Part shown: positions 29,718 through 41,547 of the stretch, one piece after another | Position numbering within the stretch: position 1 is the stretch's first letter | How the letters are laid out: the number at the start of each line of letters is the position of its first letter | Source: Russula earlei | Taxonomy: Eukaryota > Basidiomycota > Agaricomycetes > Russulales > Russulaceae | Direction: 5' to 3' | NCBI GenBank assembly: GCA_025769875.1 | Contig: JAGFNK010000134.1 | Span: 1-64,000, forward strand | Length of the DNA: 64,000 nt | Position numbers and translations under genes: made by a program | The notes under the pieces: model-generated | Seen by the model: the letters and a program-made list of their open reading frames with translations, nothing else | Database searches by the model: none | What the model was told of the DNA's origin: nothing

Positions 29718-32700
29718 TAAATGTGTTTACCGCAGAGCAAAAGCTCGAACTTGCAGAAAAGTTAGCCTCATCCCAGGATTTTCCCTCAACCTAATCCGTG
29801 CCACCTGGATTAGGAAACTAGATGACAAAGTGTACATATCCAACAGAAAATCAATGACCATCCAATTTTACATACATTCTGTCATTAAGAGGGCTGAAGC
29901 TATAGCCTTAGTCGACTCCAGAGCCACCAAAAACTTCCTTAATCAACAATATGCCCAAGAACTCCGACTGCCAATAAAAAGTATGGAGAAACCTTGCAAA
30001 TTACTAAATGTCAACAGAACACCAAACAAAATAGGAAAGCTACAATACTATGTCAATCTAGATGTACAAACGGGTTGAAATAACACAAAAATGAGATTCT
30101 TCTTAGCCAACTTGGGAGAACATAAAGCCATACTAGGCTACCCATGGTTTGCTGCAGTACAACCAAACATCAACTGGGCCAGAGGATTGATCAATATGTC
30201 ACATCTTCCCCTTATTTTCAAAACAGACAATACACAAAGTTGGTTAAAACTGACAAAACCCAGGTCCCCACCAATGGAAGAAGAAGACATATATATTGGC
30301 CATATCGTCATCAGCACTACGAACACTCCCGGAACCACCACTATTCCGACACAATACCAATGGCACCATAAAGTCTTCAGCGAGGAAGCCACCCAATGAT
30401 TCCCTGAAGCACAGATTTGGGATCACACCATACAACTCAAACCCGGAGCCCCATCTACATTACCAGGAAAGATATACCCGCTAACTCAAAGCGAACAAGA
30501 GGAGCTATGCAAATTCATGAAAGAACACTTGACAAAGGGGTACATCCAACCATCAAAATCTCCATATGCAGCACCCTTCTTCTTCATTCAAAAGAAGGAT
30601 GGGAAACTCTGACCTGTACAAGACTATCAGAAATTAAATGAATGGACCATAATAAATCGGTATCCTCTACCCCTTATCCCACAATTGATCAACCATGTCA
30701 GAGGAAAAGAGAAGTTCACCAAAGTTGACATCTGTTGGGGCTACAATAATGTACAGATCAAAGATGGCGACCAAAAAACAGCAGCCTTCCTTACCAATGA
30801 AGGACTGTTCGAACCCACTGTCATGTTCTTCGGACTTACTAATTCACTGGCTACCTTCCAAACTATGATGAATGCAATCTTTGAAGCAGAACTTCGCGAA
30901 GGATGGCTTGTGATATATATGGACGACATCCTTATTGCAACCACTAAAGATGACCCAAAACACAAAGAATATGTACATAGAATACTCAACCAATTGCAGA
31001 AACATGATTTATACCTCAAACCAGAAAAAAGTCAATTTGAGCAAAGCACCATCAAATTCCTGGGAGTAATACTACAAGGCAACACTATCCAAATGGATCC
31101 CAAAAAGGTGGCAAGTGTATGACAATGGCTACCACCAAGTAACCCCACAGAGATATGCATGTTCCTTGGATTCATGGGCTTCTACAGATACTTCATACCC
31201 AACTACTCAAGAATTGCATGACCACTGCTCAACCTTACAAAGAAAGCTACGCCATGGATATGGCAGAAATCCCAACAAGATGCATTTGAAACACTTAAAA
31301 CACTAATGTGCAAAAGTCCAGTTCTCACACAACCGGACTATGATAAACCCTTCACATTAGAAACCGACACATCGGTGTATGGCATGGGAGCCATACTCTC
31401 ACAGGAGGGAGAATCGAAACCAAATCAACAACACAAACCAAAACGACACCCTATTGCATTTTATTCTGCAACATTTTCCCCAACAGAACGCAACTATGAT
31501 ATTTTTGAAAGGGAATTGTTAGTAGTCATCAAAGCTCTCACCCATTGGCGACCACACCTAGCTGGCATGCAACATCCTATCACACTACTTACTGATCACA
31601 CCAACCTCACTTACTGGGAAAACCCTTGAAAAGTAAACCAACATGTAGCCTGATGGTTCATGGAATTACAAGACTACTGGCTAGAAATTAAACACATACC
31701 AGGAAAGACCCACTCAGCAGCCAACTTGCTATCTAGACCATTAACCAAAGACAGAGGGCAGAACAACAATGAAGATATGACAATACTACCACCCAAACTC
31801 TTTGTTAATACCATTTTAGTGGGATCAACTAAAGGACGTCTCAAACAAGCACAAGCCCAACACCAGACTTTACTCAAGAATTGGGCCTGGATGTATGGTA
31901 TTAAAAGGGTCAAGGAACTCTGGCAACTAAATGGTAGAATGGTAGTACTGCCAGAACTTTCGATTAAGAGAAGACTATTACAAGAACTCCATGACGCCCC
32001 AACCGCAGGACATCCGGGGCGCAATGAAACTATCAAACAAGCAGCAACACTATACTGGTGGCCCAGGATGGCTCAATGGGTTAAAGATTACGTAGCGGGA
32101 TGTCCAACTAGTCAGCAAAACAAAATCCAAATGCACTCACCCTGAGTCCCGCTGTACCACATCCCCACTAGTCAAGACTCGCTGCCATTTCGGCAAGTTG
32201 CCATGGACCTCATCACCCAATTACCCAAGAGTAATGGACATGACACCATTCTAACAATAGTTGAGCATGGAGCGTCCAGAGCGGCAATATTCCTCCCCTG
32301 CGCCACCTTGATAACTGGACCACAAATAACCCAAATGTATATGGACTACATCTATCGATGGTTTGGACTACCAGAAAAAGTAATAACTGATAGAGACCCA
32401 CACTTCACATCACATTTTGGGAAAGCCCTTGCAGCACGCCTCGGTATAAATCAGAACTTATCTACGGCATTCCATCCTAGGACCGATGGCTCATCTGAAC
32501 AAGCAAACCAATGGATCAAACAGTATCTCTGCCTCATCACCCACAATCAAACCAACTGGAGCACCTGGTTACCCATCGCATCAGCAGTCTATAATAACAG
32601 GACCAACAGCACTATCAAGATGTTGCCATCAGAAGCACTACTCAGCTATAGAATCCAACTCCATCCACAACTAGGAGTTGCCACTAATAACGAATTCACT

Positions 32701-33210
32701 GAGACCTGCATGGTAACCCTTCAAAACAAACGGGCTCAAGCCATTGCCGCAATCAACCTCATGGCACAGAATCACCCAGTGCCAGTGGATATGTATCACA
32801 AGGGACAAGAAGTGTGGCTAGAAGCCTCACACTTATCTCTACCATATCTAACCCCCAAACTAGCCCCTAAAAGACATGGACCATTCAAAATCCTACAAAA
32901 GGTGTCTCCAGTGGTGTATCGATTACAACTACCGGCAGCATGGCATATTCATGATGTCTTCCATGCCTCGCTTCTAACCCTGTATCGAGTCACACCAACC
33001 TACGGCATAACCTTCACAGCTCCTCCACCCCATCTTCTTGAAGAAGAGGGACAACTAGAACCTGAGGTTAACCTGAACCATTGACAAATCAGAAAATGAC
33101 AGCAACTCCAGTATCTAGTGAAGTGGGCCAAACGTCCTATCAGCGATGCCACCTGGACAGAAGTGACAAACCCCACCATATGGCCATTACTACCGAAGTA
33201 TCACCAATCT
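29718..33210 (+). pseudogene. Gypsy-2 pol remnant
   Basis: After TIR-1 the frame gives a protease (VDSRATKNF near 29920; the usual Ser-Gly-Ala is changed), then RT with FTKVDICWGYNN and the catalytic YMDD (about 30919-30930). RNase H (ETDTSVYGMGAIL near 31360) and an integrase H-H-C-C region (about 31990-32120) follow, the second Cys pair reading CPTSQ. The D,D,E segments are MDLITQLP, ITDRDPHF and TDGSSEQ. The chromodomain at about 33090-33200 reads LQYLVKWAKRPISDATW. Many in-frame TGA codons (for example 30076, 30397, 30610, 31120, 31219, 31627, 31651 and 32143) inactivate it. At least three sit where relatives carry Arg. Confidence 0.9.
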
Positions 33211-33290
33211 CAGAAACCCTGTCTACCCATACGTATAAAAACACCTACTTCTACACCTACCTCGACACCATTGAACGCCTCTGTTTTAAC

Positions 33291-34180
33291 ATGTCCACCA
33301 TCAGCATCTCCACCCCAGAAAGCCACGTCTCCCCTCTCCCCTCTCCAACTAATCCCATCTCGCCCAGGATACTCAGGACCATCCTGGACATGTACACCGA
33401 TCTGTCCTCCCCTCAGTTGCAGCTCTTCATCGATGGTCTCCTCGAAACCATACAAGCCAGGGAGGTGGGCCAACAGGCCATGTCAGCTGACGCCCAGCGT
33501 CAACACAAGTGAGTCCTTGAACTTAAGTCACAAGTCACACGCTTGTCTCAACAACTACAGGAATGAGACCAGCCCCCCATTTACGCCCCAGAAGGCTTCA
33601 GATCAAACAACAGTCACGCCCCCAACCTTCTCATCCCAATCCCAGGCAGGAATGGGACACGCACAGTCACCCGCTTCATATGCCATGATCAGGAGCAACC
33701 CACCTGGGCCCTGGGAGTGCTGGGAGACCAGCCAGAGGAACCACAATACGCAGCCCGTCTCACCGCAGCTCCCATTAACAACATTAACCAGCCAACCGAA
33801 AGCCTCCCCCCATGGTTTATCTTGCTCATCGGTGCCGACTCTGCCGAACTGCCCTACGTCCTTGAAGAGGTAGATCACAACACAGACTGGGGAGTCATGG
33901 CAGACATCTTCTGTTATAATTCCCTCGACTCCCACCTCAGCGACTTACTCGTCAAACAAGACATCCTCAAAGGGGACATATGGGGAACGTGAGACGATTT
34001 ATACTGCTGCCGATGTCGCCTCAAGAGGGCTAATGTGGCCACCCGACTCGCTCACCTCGAGCTTCACGAGCCCCCACAAGACATGCCTGCACCTATCCGG
34101 GCAGGCTGGAGACGCTTTGGAGGAGGACATCCAACCTTCGCCGAGGGTGATGTCACCGGAGCTCATCGTGTTGGACAAAT
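33291..34180 (+). pseudogene. Gypsy-2 extra 3' ORF between chromodomain and LTR
   Basis: An ATG at 33291 starts a frame of about 295 codons that continues through TGA codons (about 33510, 33564 and 33990) and ends at a TAA about 27 bases inside the 3' LTR. It begins Ser/Pro-rich, has a helical segment (about 33380-33560) and a Cys-x-Cys-containing C-terminal part (about 34005-34080). Its position matches Gypsy-1 ORF3, but I cannot show sequence homology by eye. Confidence 0.5.
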
Positions 34181-34432
34181 CTAATGTCGACAGCACACAA
34201 AGAAGTGAGAAATGCCAGCAAAGCTTGGAGCTGGCACCCTGACATGGCACCAAAATAATCCCACGTTCATGTATATAACATGTAGCTTGCATGCCATGTA
34301 GACCCCAAGTCAAATCTCCTGTCTCTTAGTCTCATAGTCTCATTTCTGCTCACAAGCATTGGGAACGCTTACTTGTACATTGAACACTATTCAAATCTCT
34401 CATTATCGTCGCTACCCCAAGTGACGGTGACA
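34151..34432 (+). repeat. Gypsy-2 3' LTR
   Basis: Begins TGTCACCGGAG and ends GGTGACA, followed by CATTG. It shares the TATATAA and self-priming 11-mer region with the 5' LTR. Confidence 0.92.
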
Positions 34433-35578
34433 CATTGCCACCCCAGTCCTCATCTTGTGCACTGCTGCACCCATAGCCCCAGCCTCACCCACCAACATCT
34501 TAGCACTGCCTGCTACCTAAGGCTCAGCTCAGCCAACCATCACCACCACACCCTCAGCCTTGTCCATTGCCTTGTCCACCATTGTTTCAGCCCCTGCTGT
34601 TGCCCCTGTCTTGACTCCTGCTAGCCCCATAGACTCTGCTGCCCCTGTCATATCTGTCTCCACCACATCAGCCTCCACCACTCTGTCCCTGCCATCTGCC
34701 ATCACCTCTGTGTCACCCACTACCATCCCTGCTCTGTCTGTCTCTGCTGTCACCCCTGCTTTGCCTGTCTCCTTAGTCACACCCCCAGCCACTGTCTCAG
34801 CACCCACTGCATCAGTCTCAGTCATGCATGACACCAGCAATGAAGCACCATCATCACCTCATGCCACCAGCACCACCCAAGAAGACCAAGGCCTTGGACC
34901 TGAGCCCAGCAATGCCACCCTGCAGAACAATCCACAATGCCACCATGCCATCACCACAGAAGAAGCCCCCACTGACAACAATATTGCACCACACACCACC
35001 TCCCACATTGCCTCCCTGTCCATTTGCATGCCATTGTCCATGCATGCCACCACCACCTGCTATGGAGGCAACCTCAATGCCACAGCCAGAAGACATCAGC
35101 ACAACAGCCACACAAGCCAGGCTCGCTGCCCACCATCCCTCCACCTCCATCAATGTATTTCCCCTCCCTTTGCATGTCAGCCCTGTCCACTGTATCACCA
35201 GCCACCTCCCCAGCTGCTCTAGCACCAGTTGTGTCCCCTACACTTATGGCTATGAACTCTCACTTGCTGCCCATGCTCCTGCTTCCCTACCACACTGCCA
35301 TCTCTTGTCTGCCAACTGCTGTCTTGCCACCATGCCTTGTAAAAGATGTTAATGAGGAACAAATAGAAGAACACCACAAAGAGTTCAATAATGAAGAACA
35401 CACTGCCACCTCAGAGAAGCAGAAGCTGCCACCATCACAAGCTGTGCACCACACATGCCAGACATGCAAATTTTGGAGCCAGAGGCCATTCTTGATGATT
35501 TCATGCATGCACAATGCCAAAATCTCCTCACAAGATGAAGATTGACCAGGGATGGTCAAAATTTAACCCCTTGGGAGA

Positions 35579-36020
35579 TGTAAGGTGTGTGAGCCCGCTG
35601 ACTGGGAAACTCACATGACCTGCACTCACCCCCACCTCTCACACATCCCTCATCCATGCATCTTCACTTTCCCTTCATCTTTTGTCTCCCTCTTCCTCTC
35701 ATCTCCCTCGCCCATATGTCCTCCTTCCAATTTTCCTCCCTTCTCTTTCTCTTTCCATCTCACACACTCCTCTCAGATCAAGCCCCATGGACTCCACATG
35801 CCCCAACCTGGTGCACTACACCCCCACCACATGCCTATGCATGGACTCAGGTGACACATTTGCATCATCATTGCCACTGTAACATGCAATGGCATCTGCA
35901 TGCATGCTGCATTCTCCACCTTATTAACATCCACACCACCACACCACCCACATCTCCTTTGATCCCACCTCTCAATGCCCCCAACAATTTACTTCTATGT
36001 TCCATGTAATGCATAATATA
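35579..36020 (+). repeat. LTR-like unit of family A copy A3
   Basis: Starts TGTAAGGTGTGTGAGCCCGC, the same first 20 bases as 12723-12742, after a purine-rich tract. Downstream, CG in the 12723 copy reads TG or CA here. The right end is uncertain. Confidence 0.5.
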
Positions 36021-36961
36021 GCTTGTATATTGTATTCTATGTACTAAAAAACTGGGTTCCTCCCATTCAACACCCAAAATTAAATACATGACTCCAATGC
36101 AATAAAATTGTCCTTCATTTGTTGTTATTTATTTTATAGTCATGTGTCAATATTACCATTTTAGGAAAGTCAGTGTGAGGGAGAGTAAGGGGACTTAAGG
36201 CTTTCAGCAAAAAAATCTATTAGATACATCAAGATACAGTATAATAAGTGCTATGAGAGTTGTTATGCTGATTGAGTTTGGATCAAGGGAGTACCTGTCC
36301 AAACAACATGGCAGTGTTAGTAATGGTTGCACAAATAGAAGTGAATTACCATTCAGAAGGTAGCTAAAAGTCTTAGATACAGGAGGGAAGAGCTACAGCA
36401 AAAGATGATGAAAGGCAATCATAATTGCATCCCCCTTGGTCCAGGAGCACACCATGAGGAGCACAACACAAAGAGGTTGAGGGCTGTGAGCCCTTGTGTA
36501 CAGTGTGTAGGCAGTGGTTGAGGTGGGCATGAGACAGTTGAGGCATGGCATCTTGATGTAGAGGGTCAAGGCCAGGCAACAGGCAAATGCATGTGATGGC
36601 ATGGTGTGTGATGTTGGCTGGATGATGGAGGCAACGAGGGGCCTTTGCTTTAGGGGTGTGTTGGTTTGTTGGGAGAGGTGGGTTGCTGGGCATTGAGGGC
36701 ACATGAAGAGGGTTGCGATGGCACGGTGTGCTGTTGGTGGCATGATCAAGGTGGCAAAGGAGTGGGGATGACAATGACAATACAATTAGTGAGGGCTTGA
36801 AGGTGATGTGGTGGGAGGAAGGCAATAGTCAGTCATACAACACCTGATCATGTTGGGAACTTAACAAGCTCTGACACCTCTCCCCCACTATGACATTTCC
36901 ATATATAGTAGCTTACAAAGATGTGGTCATGTGACAAATGTGGGCCAATAGTGAGAACCTA
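36021..36961. other. Unassigned AT-rich and low-complexity sequence
   Basis: Contains a 150-codon minus-strand frame (36825-36373) rich in Pro, His, Ser and Cys. It looks like a low-complexity by-product, and I do not call it a gene. No repeat ends are recognised. Confidence 0.35.
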
Positions 36962-37379
36962 CTGTGCTTAACCCAAGCTTCAGACAGACCCCTCAATCGG
37001 ACAGTCACGGGTTGTCACAACACCATGAATGGATTTCAACCTCCGATATCAACCCTCTGCACCCAATCCTCACCTCTAAACTCTGCATTTTGCTGACTAC
37101 TATATTGATCATGAGTATATAGGCCTGATGATTGAAAGTATTAGTGTATTAAACTATCACTGTGGATAAATGTTAGGTAATGAATGATTTTGGGTGTCAA
37201 AATTGAGCATTGTGCTGTGGATGCCAGCAGCATGTACGGGAATGGCTTTCTCATCCTCATTCCCAGCACTTCATTTAGGTGGGCTTCATAACATGGGTTG
37301 CCTGCATGCCGGTGTTGAGATTATCATTGATTTGGTGTGTTACCACTACCCTGGGACATTGTGATGTAATCACAGCTCA

Positions 37380-37830
37380 GACACGTTGACGCGTTGGTTA
37401 CACAGACCAGGCATCACTGGCTTAGCTCAGGCGCATGACGTGCCAGATCACACGGACCAGCTCAGCTCATATGCTGAGATCTGCGTTACTTACAATGATA
37501 AGTTAATTGATGACAATTGGTAGCTAATAACGACTGATCCTTGTATGATCTTTGTTTCTTATTGATGGTAGCTACTTGCAGTGTACTTAGAGATGCTCTG
37601 GAGTACTTAAGAGCATTGTATTTCGATAGATCACTTCAGTCTTGTCTTACACAATACTGAAGTGAGTACTTACTGTTTCCTATCTTATCTCTCGCATCTA
37701 ATCACGCGTTGTAGATATCTTGTGATAGGTATTACTGAATCATAGTCTTGTCTTACACAATACTGATATATCTTGTGATAGATCTTAAGGATCTTATCGC
37801 TCTTATCATAACCTGTGCCCATCTGCTTCA
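37380..37830. repeat. LTR-like repeat related to 3955-4331
   Basis: Shares GTTGACGCG, a TACTTAAGAG box and paired CAGT...ACTG hairpins with the insertion in the Copia gag. Ends not fixed. Confidence 0.4.
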
Positions 37831-37940
37831 ACAGCCGGTTGCCCTGCCTATGGTGCCTTTTTGCAGGCATGGGCAGTGACCTTGGTGAAATGCAAGTCAA
37901 AGACGCAAAAACAGTGCAGTGCAATGTTGATAGCATTTGA

Positions 37941-38819
37941 TGTTACACCATTTTCCTTTTACGTTTACCTCTTACCTTTTGCTCTGGACTGCTTGCCTTC
38001 GTACGTCCCTTTACCTACTGGTCTTATGATCCCTTATGTCTTGTGATCCCTTCTGTGTTATCATGTAATCCATACACGTCCAGGTAACACTGGATTGCTG
38101 TTACTTTCCCTTTGTTTGGTTCTCTTTCCCTTTATATTTACTTCTTAGTATTGACTGTGCAATCCTGCACATTTACTGTGCAGCACAGTCACTGGGTTCT
38201 GACTCATTTGTGGCCTCATTCCTATGACTCCTACTTATTATGACTCCTACTATACTAGTAGCACAGTCAAAGCGCAGCTATTGCTGCGCTTCTCCTGTAT
38301 ATATAAGCTCAGTACTTTGTGACCAAAGCCCTAAGCTTGGTCTCTTGTAGAATCCTTGTCCAACATATTTGCCAGCAACCCACTTTGCTCCTAATCCTCA
38401 AACCACATCCACCTCTCCATTTCATCAACTCTTCACACACACACACCATCCACCATCTACTCTTCGCCTTTCCCTTCCTTCCCTAAGAGTCTCTCTTCAC
38501 TCCCCTGAGAAGAGCTCTCCTTCTTTAAGACCTACCTTCCTCTACTCTCTCTGTGTTGTTCAAGATCCCCAACAGACTTGAATGCATATAGCTAGTGGAA
38601 CCAGCCCTAGTCTATCCTATTACAAACTTACCCTAGCTTCTCAATGGACCGAGTCATACTAGGAAGGGTCTATTGGCCATAACCTGTTTAGCATAAAACA
38701 CTTCAACTGCTGCAGGGATCCTTACTCTTTATACATGGGAACCAGCCCGTTTCTTGAACACATCTCTACTATCAACTTGTCTTCATGCTTGCAAACTGAC
38801 ACAGCTAGTTACCATGACA
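37941..38819 (+). mobile_element. Gypsy-3 family solo LTR (879 bp) with TTTGA target duplication
   Basis: Starts TGTTACACC and ends CCATGACA, exactly as long as the Gypsy-3 5' LTR at 45144-46022. TTTGA occurs at 37936-37940 and 38820-38824. It contains the TATATATAAG box and the TAAGCTTGGTCT self-priming 12-mer. Confidence 0.93.
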
Positions 38820-39299
38820 TTTGATCTCCAATGTGGCATCAATCAGCAGGCATGACATCTGCCTATTTTCTGACCCTCCTAGCACTGAGATTTATGAAGA
38901 AAACAATACCATAAAAATGTTCAATATACTTAATAAAATGTATGTATGAAGTTTGAGGCAATTTGGTGGTAAAGTGAAGAGATATTTAATGTGTCCAAAT
39001 GAGGGGTCTGTCCAAAGCTCAGGGTTAAGCACAGTACTGTATTTCAATACACAAGATTTCATCCCAAATAGTGTTTAAAAGTCCAGTCCATTGGACCAAA
39101 AATGGACTGTGGATCAAACCAGACCAGACCGATGGCAACCAAACTGTAGCTGTGTCAGCGGTATCCACAGTGCATTTGTTTCATCCAAACATGCTCTCTC
39201 ATCCTCTCCCTCCCCTCTCTTTCCCACTGAACCTCTCTCCATGGCCAACATGACTACCTCCCTGGACAAGCCTCCACCTCATTACCCATAGCAAGCCAC

Positions 39300-40480
39300 A
39301 TTCCTGACTCAGCTGGAATGGATTTGCATGTGCAGTATTTTGTTTTTGTTTCTGTGGCTACTTTATTTTTATTTTTACACCACCACTCAGTATGTCAGTT
39401 GTCTCCCATTTGCTTACCCATGTGTGCCCTGTGGCTTATGCACTTGGGCCCCTATACCTCTATCCAACCCTCAACTATACGTATCACTGGCATTGCCAGC
39501 CACTGCCTCTAGGTCTCCCATTGCTGCCCCAGTCTCATCTGCTGCATGTGCCCTCACTCGTCTCCTCTCCACCCACATCAGCCACAGCCTCCATGCTCCC
39601 AGTCTCAGCCTCAGCATTGCCAACCACCTCTACATCTCCCATTGCCACCCCAGTCCTCATCTCACACACCGCCACAGCTGTAGCCTCAGCCTCGCCCACC
39701 AATGTCTTAGTGCCATCCGCCACCTCAAGCCCAGCTCAATCAGCCATTGCCACCATGCCCTCAGCCTTGTCCACCACCGTTCTGGGCCTAGTCTCAGCCA
39801 CTGCTCTGCTTCCTGACCACGCCACCCTCTCACTTCCATTGCTAGCCATTACACCACCTCGCACCATTGAGAAAGAATGCACAAATAACCAGAAAACAAA
39901 GAGCACACTGCCACCTCAGAAGAGCAGATGTCACAATGCCGCCCCACAAAAAGAACATCAGACCCTGCTACCACACCATCGTCACAGGAGAAGACACCAA
40001 TGCAAGCACCATGCTGCACACCACCTCCCCTTCCATCGCATCCCTGCCCACATGTACACCCTCATACACATGTGCTGCCAACACCTGCAGTGGCAAAGAC
40101 CTCATCACCATGGCTGCAAGATGATTACCAGAGACCAATCCATGCCTTGTTTTCAGACACTGATCACACTCTCTCTAGCTCAACAACTACAGCAAGTGTT
40201 CACAAGGTAAACCACGCCTTCCACCACCTCTTGTCTCATCACCCACTCATGCACCATTGTCAACATGTCCCACCACCACCTGCTGTGGAGACGACCCCAC
40301 CATCTCACCACTGCCCTCACCCTCTTCTCCATTGCCTCCATCTCCCATGACCCTCACCCTCCAGCACTGCCTGCCTCTCTCACCACTGCCCCCACTCTTG
40401 CCACCATCACCTCTGCAAAGACAGCAGCAGCAACAGCAGCAACACAGCTGATGCTTGGCAACACCATGAGGTGCAACGAC
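39300..40480 (+). mobile_element. Family A copy A4 (internal part)
   Basis: Ser/Pro/Ala/Thr-rich coding sequence with the IEKECT...KTKS block (about 39860-39905) that also occurs in copy A6. It ends in a CAG repeat (about 40420-40445) and a segment shared with 44690-44712. CpG is scarce. The LTR is absent. The stretch from 39035 to 39300 before it is unassigned. Confidence 0.55.
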
Positions 40481-40484
40481 TAGT

Positions 40485-40700
40485 GCTTCAAAGTCCAGTC
40501 AAGTCCAGTTTTTCCCATGATTTTGATGTGACCATGACTGTGACTGGCTGCTGGTTTGCCCAATCCTGAAAAAACTGGACTGGACTGCATGTGACCAGTT
40601 ACATGTGGTCATTTGCAGTCATTTGACCAGTTCAGACCAGTCTCAACTGAAACTGGAAGATGACTGGTTGAAACCAGTTCTTGACCAGGTAAGTCATGTC
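40485..40700. repeat. CCAGT/ACTGG-rich 200-bp block
   Basis: I count about six CCAGT and five ACTGG words in opposite orientations within roughly 200 bp, so much of the block can pair with itself. A smaller cluster occurs at 39078-39130. No element ends or coding signal are visible. Confidence 0.5.
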
Positions 40701-40729
40701 ACCCCCTGCTGTCTTGCACACCCACCTGC

Positions 40730-41300
40730 CACCATCTCTCCCATTCACGTTGCATTCACATCCCTCCCTCTCTTGTCTCAGTTGTTCCTCTCTCTGTCTC
40801 TCCCTTCCACTTCCCTTCTGCTGCAAGAAACCAGCCAGCCACTGAATGCCCAACATGCACACCCCACAACTCCCTCAATTCCACCACCATGTCACACACA
40901 CAAATGCCTCCATGCTCTCTGCCTCTCGCCTTTGACGCACACTCCCTCTCCTCCACCTCTGATGATGTTACCACCATTGCCTCCACATTGCCTGCTCATG
41001 CCCTCCTCCAGTCACCTTCACCTTCATCCCACCTGCCATCATCGAGCCCATTTCACCAACCATGGCCATCTCACTCCCAGTCACATCCATTCCCACATCT
41101 GTACATGCCCCAGCCTCCTCTGCCATGTCCACCACCGCCTCTACACCCCCCTGTCTCGGCCCTGCCAGCTCCCATGCCCTTGGTGTCACCTGTCACGGCC
41201 ATTGCCTCAGCTCCATGCACAACTGCCATCTTCACCTCATCTGCTGTCATCACAGCCCCTGCTTCACCCACCATCATCATTGTCACAGCCTCGGTCACAC
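40730..41300 (+). repeat. Family A-like Ser/Pro-rich sequence upstream of the NACHT gene (A5)
   Basis: The Ser/Pro/Thr/Ala-rich frame resembles the 950-1500 part of copy A1 in block order, including a TAIASAPCTTAIFTSS-like block. It reads straight into the NACHT domain in one frame (40889-41482), so it is either a captured fusion or the insertion of one in the other. Confidence 0.45.
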
Positions 41301-41547
41301 ACGCCCTGTCACTGCCCTGGTTGAACCTATTCACATCAATCCAAACAGGCACCAGCATCTTCTGGTTGTTTGGTGTGGCCGGTACTGGCAAGTCCACCAT
41401 TGCACAAAGTGTTGCTGAGTATTGTGACAGCAACAATTGGCTTGCCGCAAGTTTCTTCTTTTCAGGTAATGATAGCAAGTGAAACAATCCAAAGCTTGTA
41501 TTCAGCTCAACTGCTCACCAACTGGGCACGACATTCCACCAACCACT

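Larger units (their letters stand above)
24394..34432 (+). mobile_element. Gypsy-2: decayed chromodomain Ty3/Gypsy element with TIR-1 inside
   Basis: LTRs at 24394-24689 (296 bp) and 34151-34432 (282 bp) start TGTCACCGGAG and end TGACA. CATTG flanks both sides (24389-24393 and 34433-34437). The 14-bp size difference is a short internal duplication in the 5' LTR. Gag-pol is full of in-frame TGA codons. TIR-1 copy A (26487-29717) interrupts it; removing TIR-1 and one TA restores a continuous frame between gag and protease. Confidence 0.95.
23895..36020 (+). mobile_element. Family A copy A3, split by Gypsy-2
   Basis: The Ser/Thr/Pro-rich coding stretch at 24040-24393 continues at 34433 once Gypsy-2 and one CATTG are removed. 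The join matches the uninterrupted copy A4 at about 39625-39660. The conserved LVKDVNEEQIE block is at about 35336-35370, and an LTR-like unit begins at 35579. CpG is nearly absent compared with A1. The left limit near 23895 and the right limit near 36020 are approximate. Confidence 0.65.
36962..39034. mobile_element. TIR-3: TA-flanked element with about 37-bp inverted ends, carrying a solo LTR
   Basis: The left end starts CTGTGCTTAACCC (36962) and the right end finishes GGGTTAAGCACAG (39034). The inverted match extends about 37 bp with a few mismatches, and TA lies on both sides (36960-36961 and 39035-39036). Removing the nested Gypsy-3 type LTR leaves about 1.19 kb without a transposase. 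Confidence 0.7.

Noticed and set aside
24690..34180. TGA read as Trp (a recoded genetic code) to explain the in-frame TGA codons of Gypsy-2
   Set aside because: Some TGA codons replace Arg, neighbouring CpG sites are mutated, and Gypsy-1 and both host genes use TGA or TAG as normal stops.
36373..36825. 150-codon minus-strand Pro/His/Cys-rich frame as a gene
   Set aside because: No motif, no splice or promoter context, and composition close to the neighbouring low-complexity repeats.
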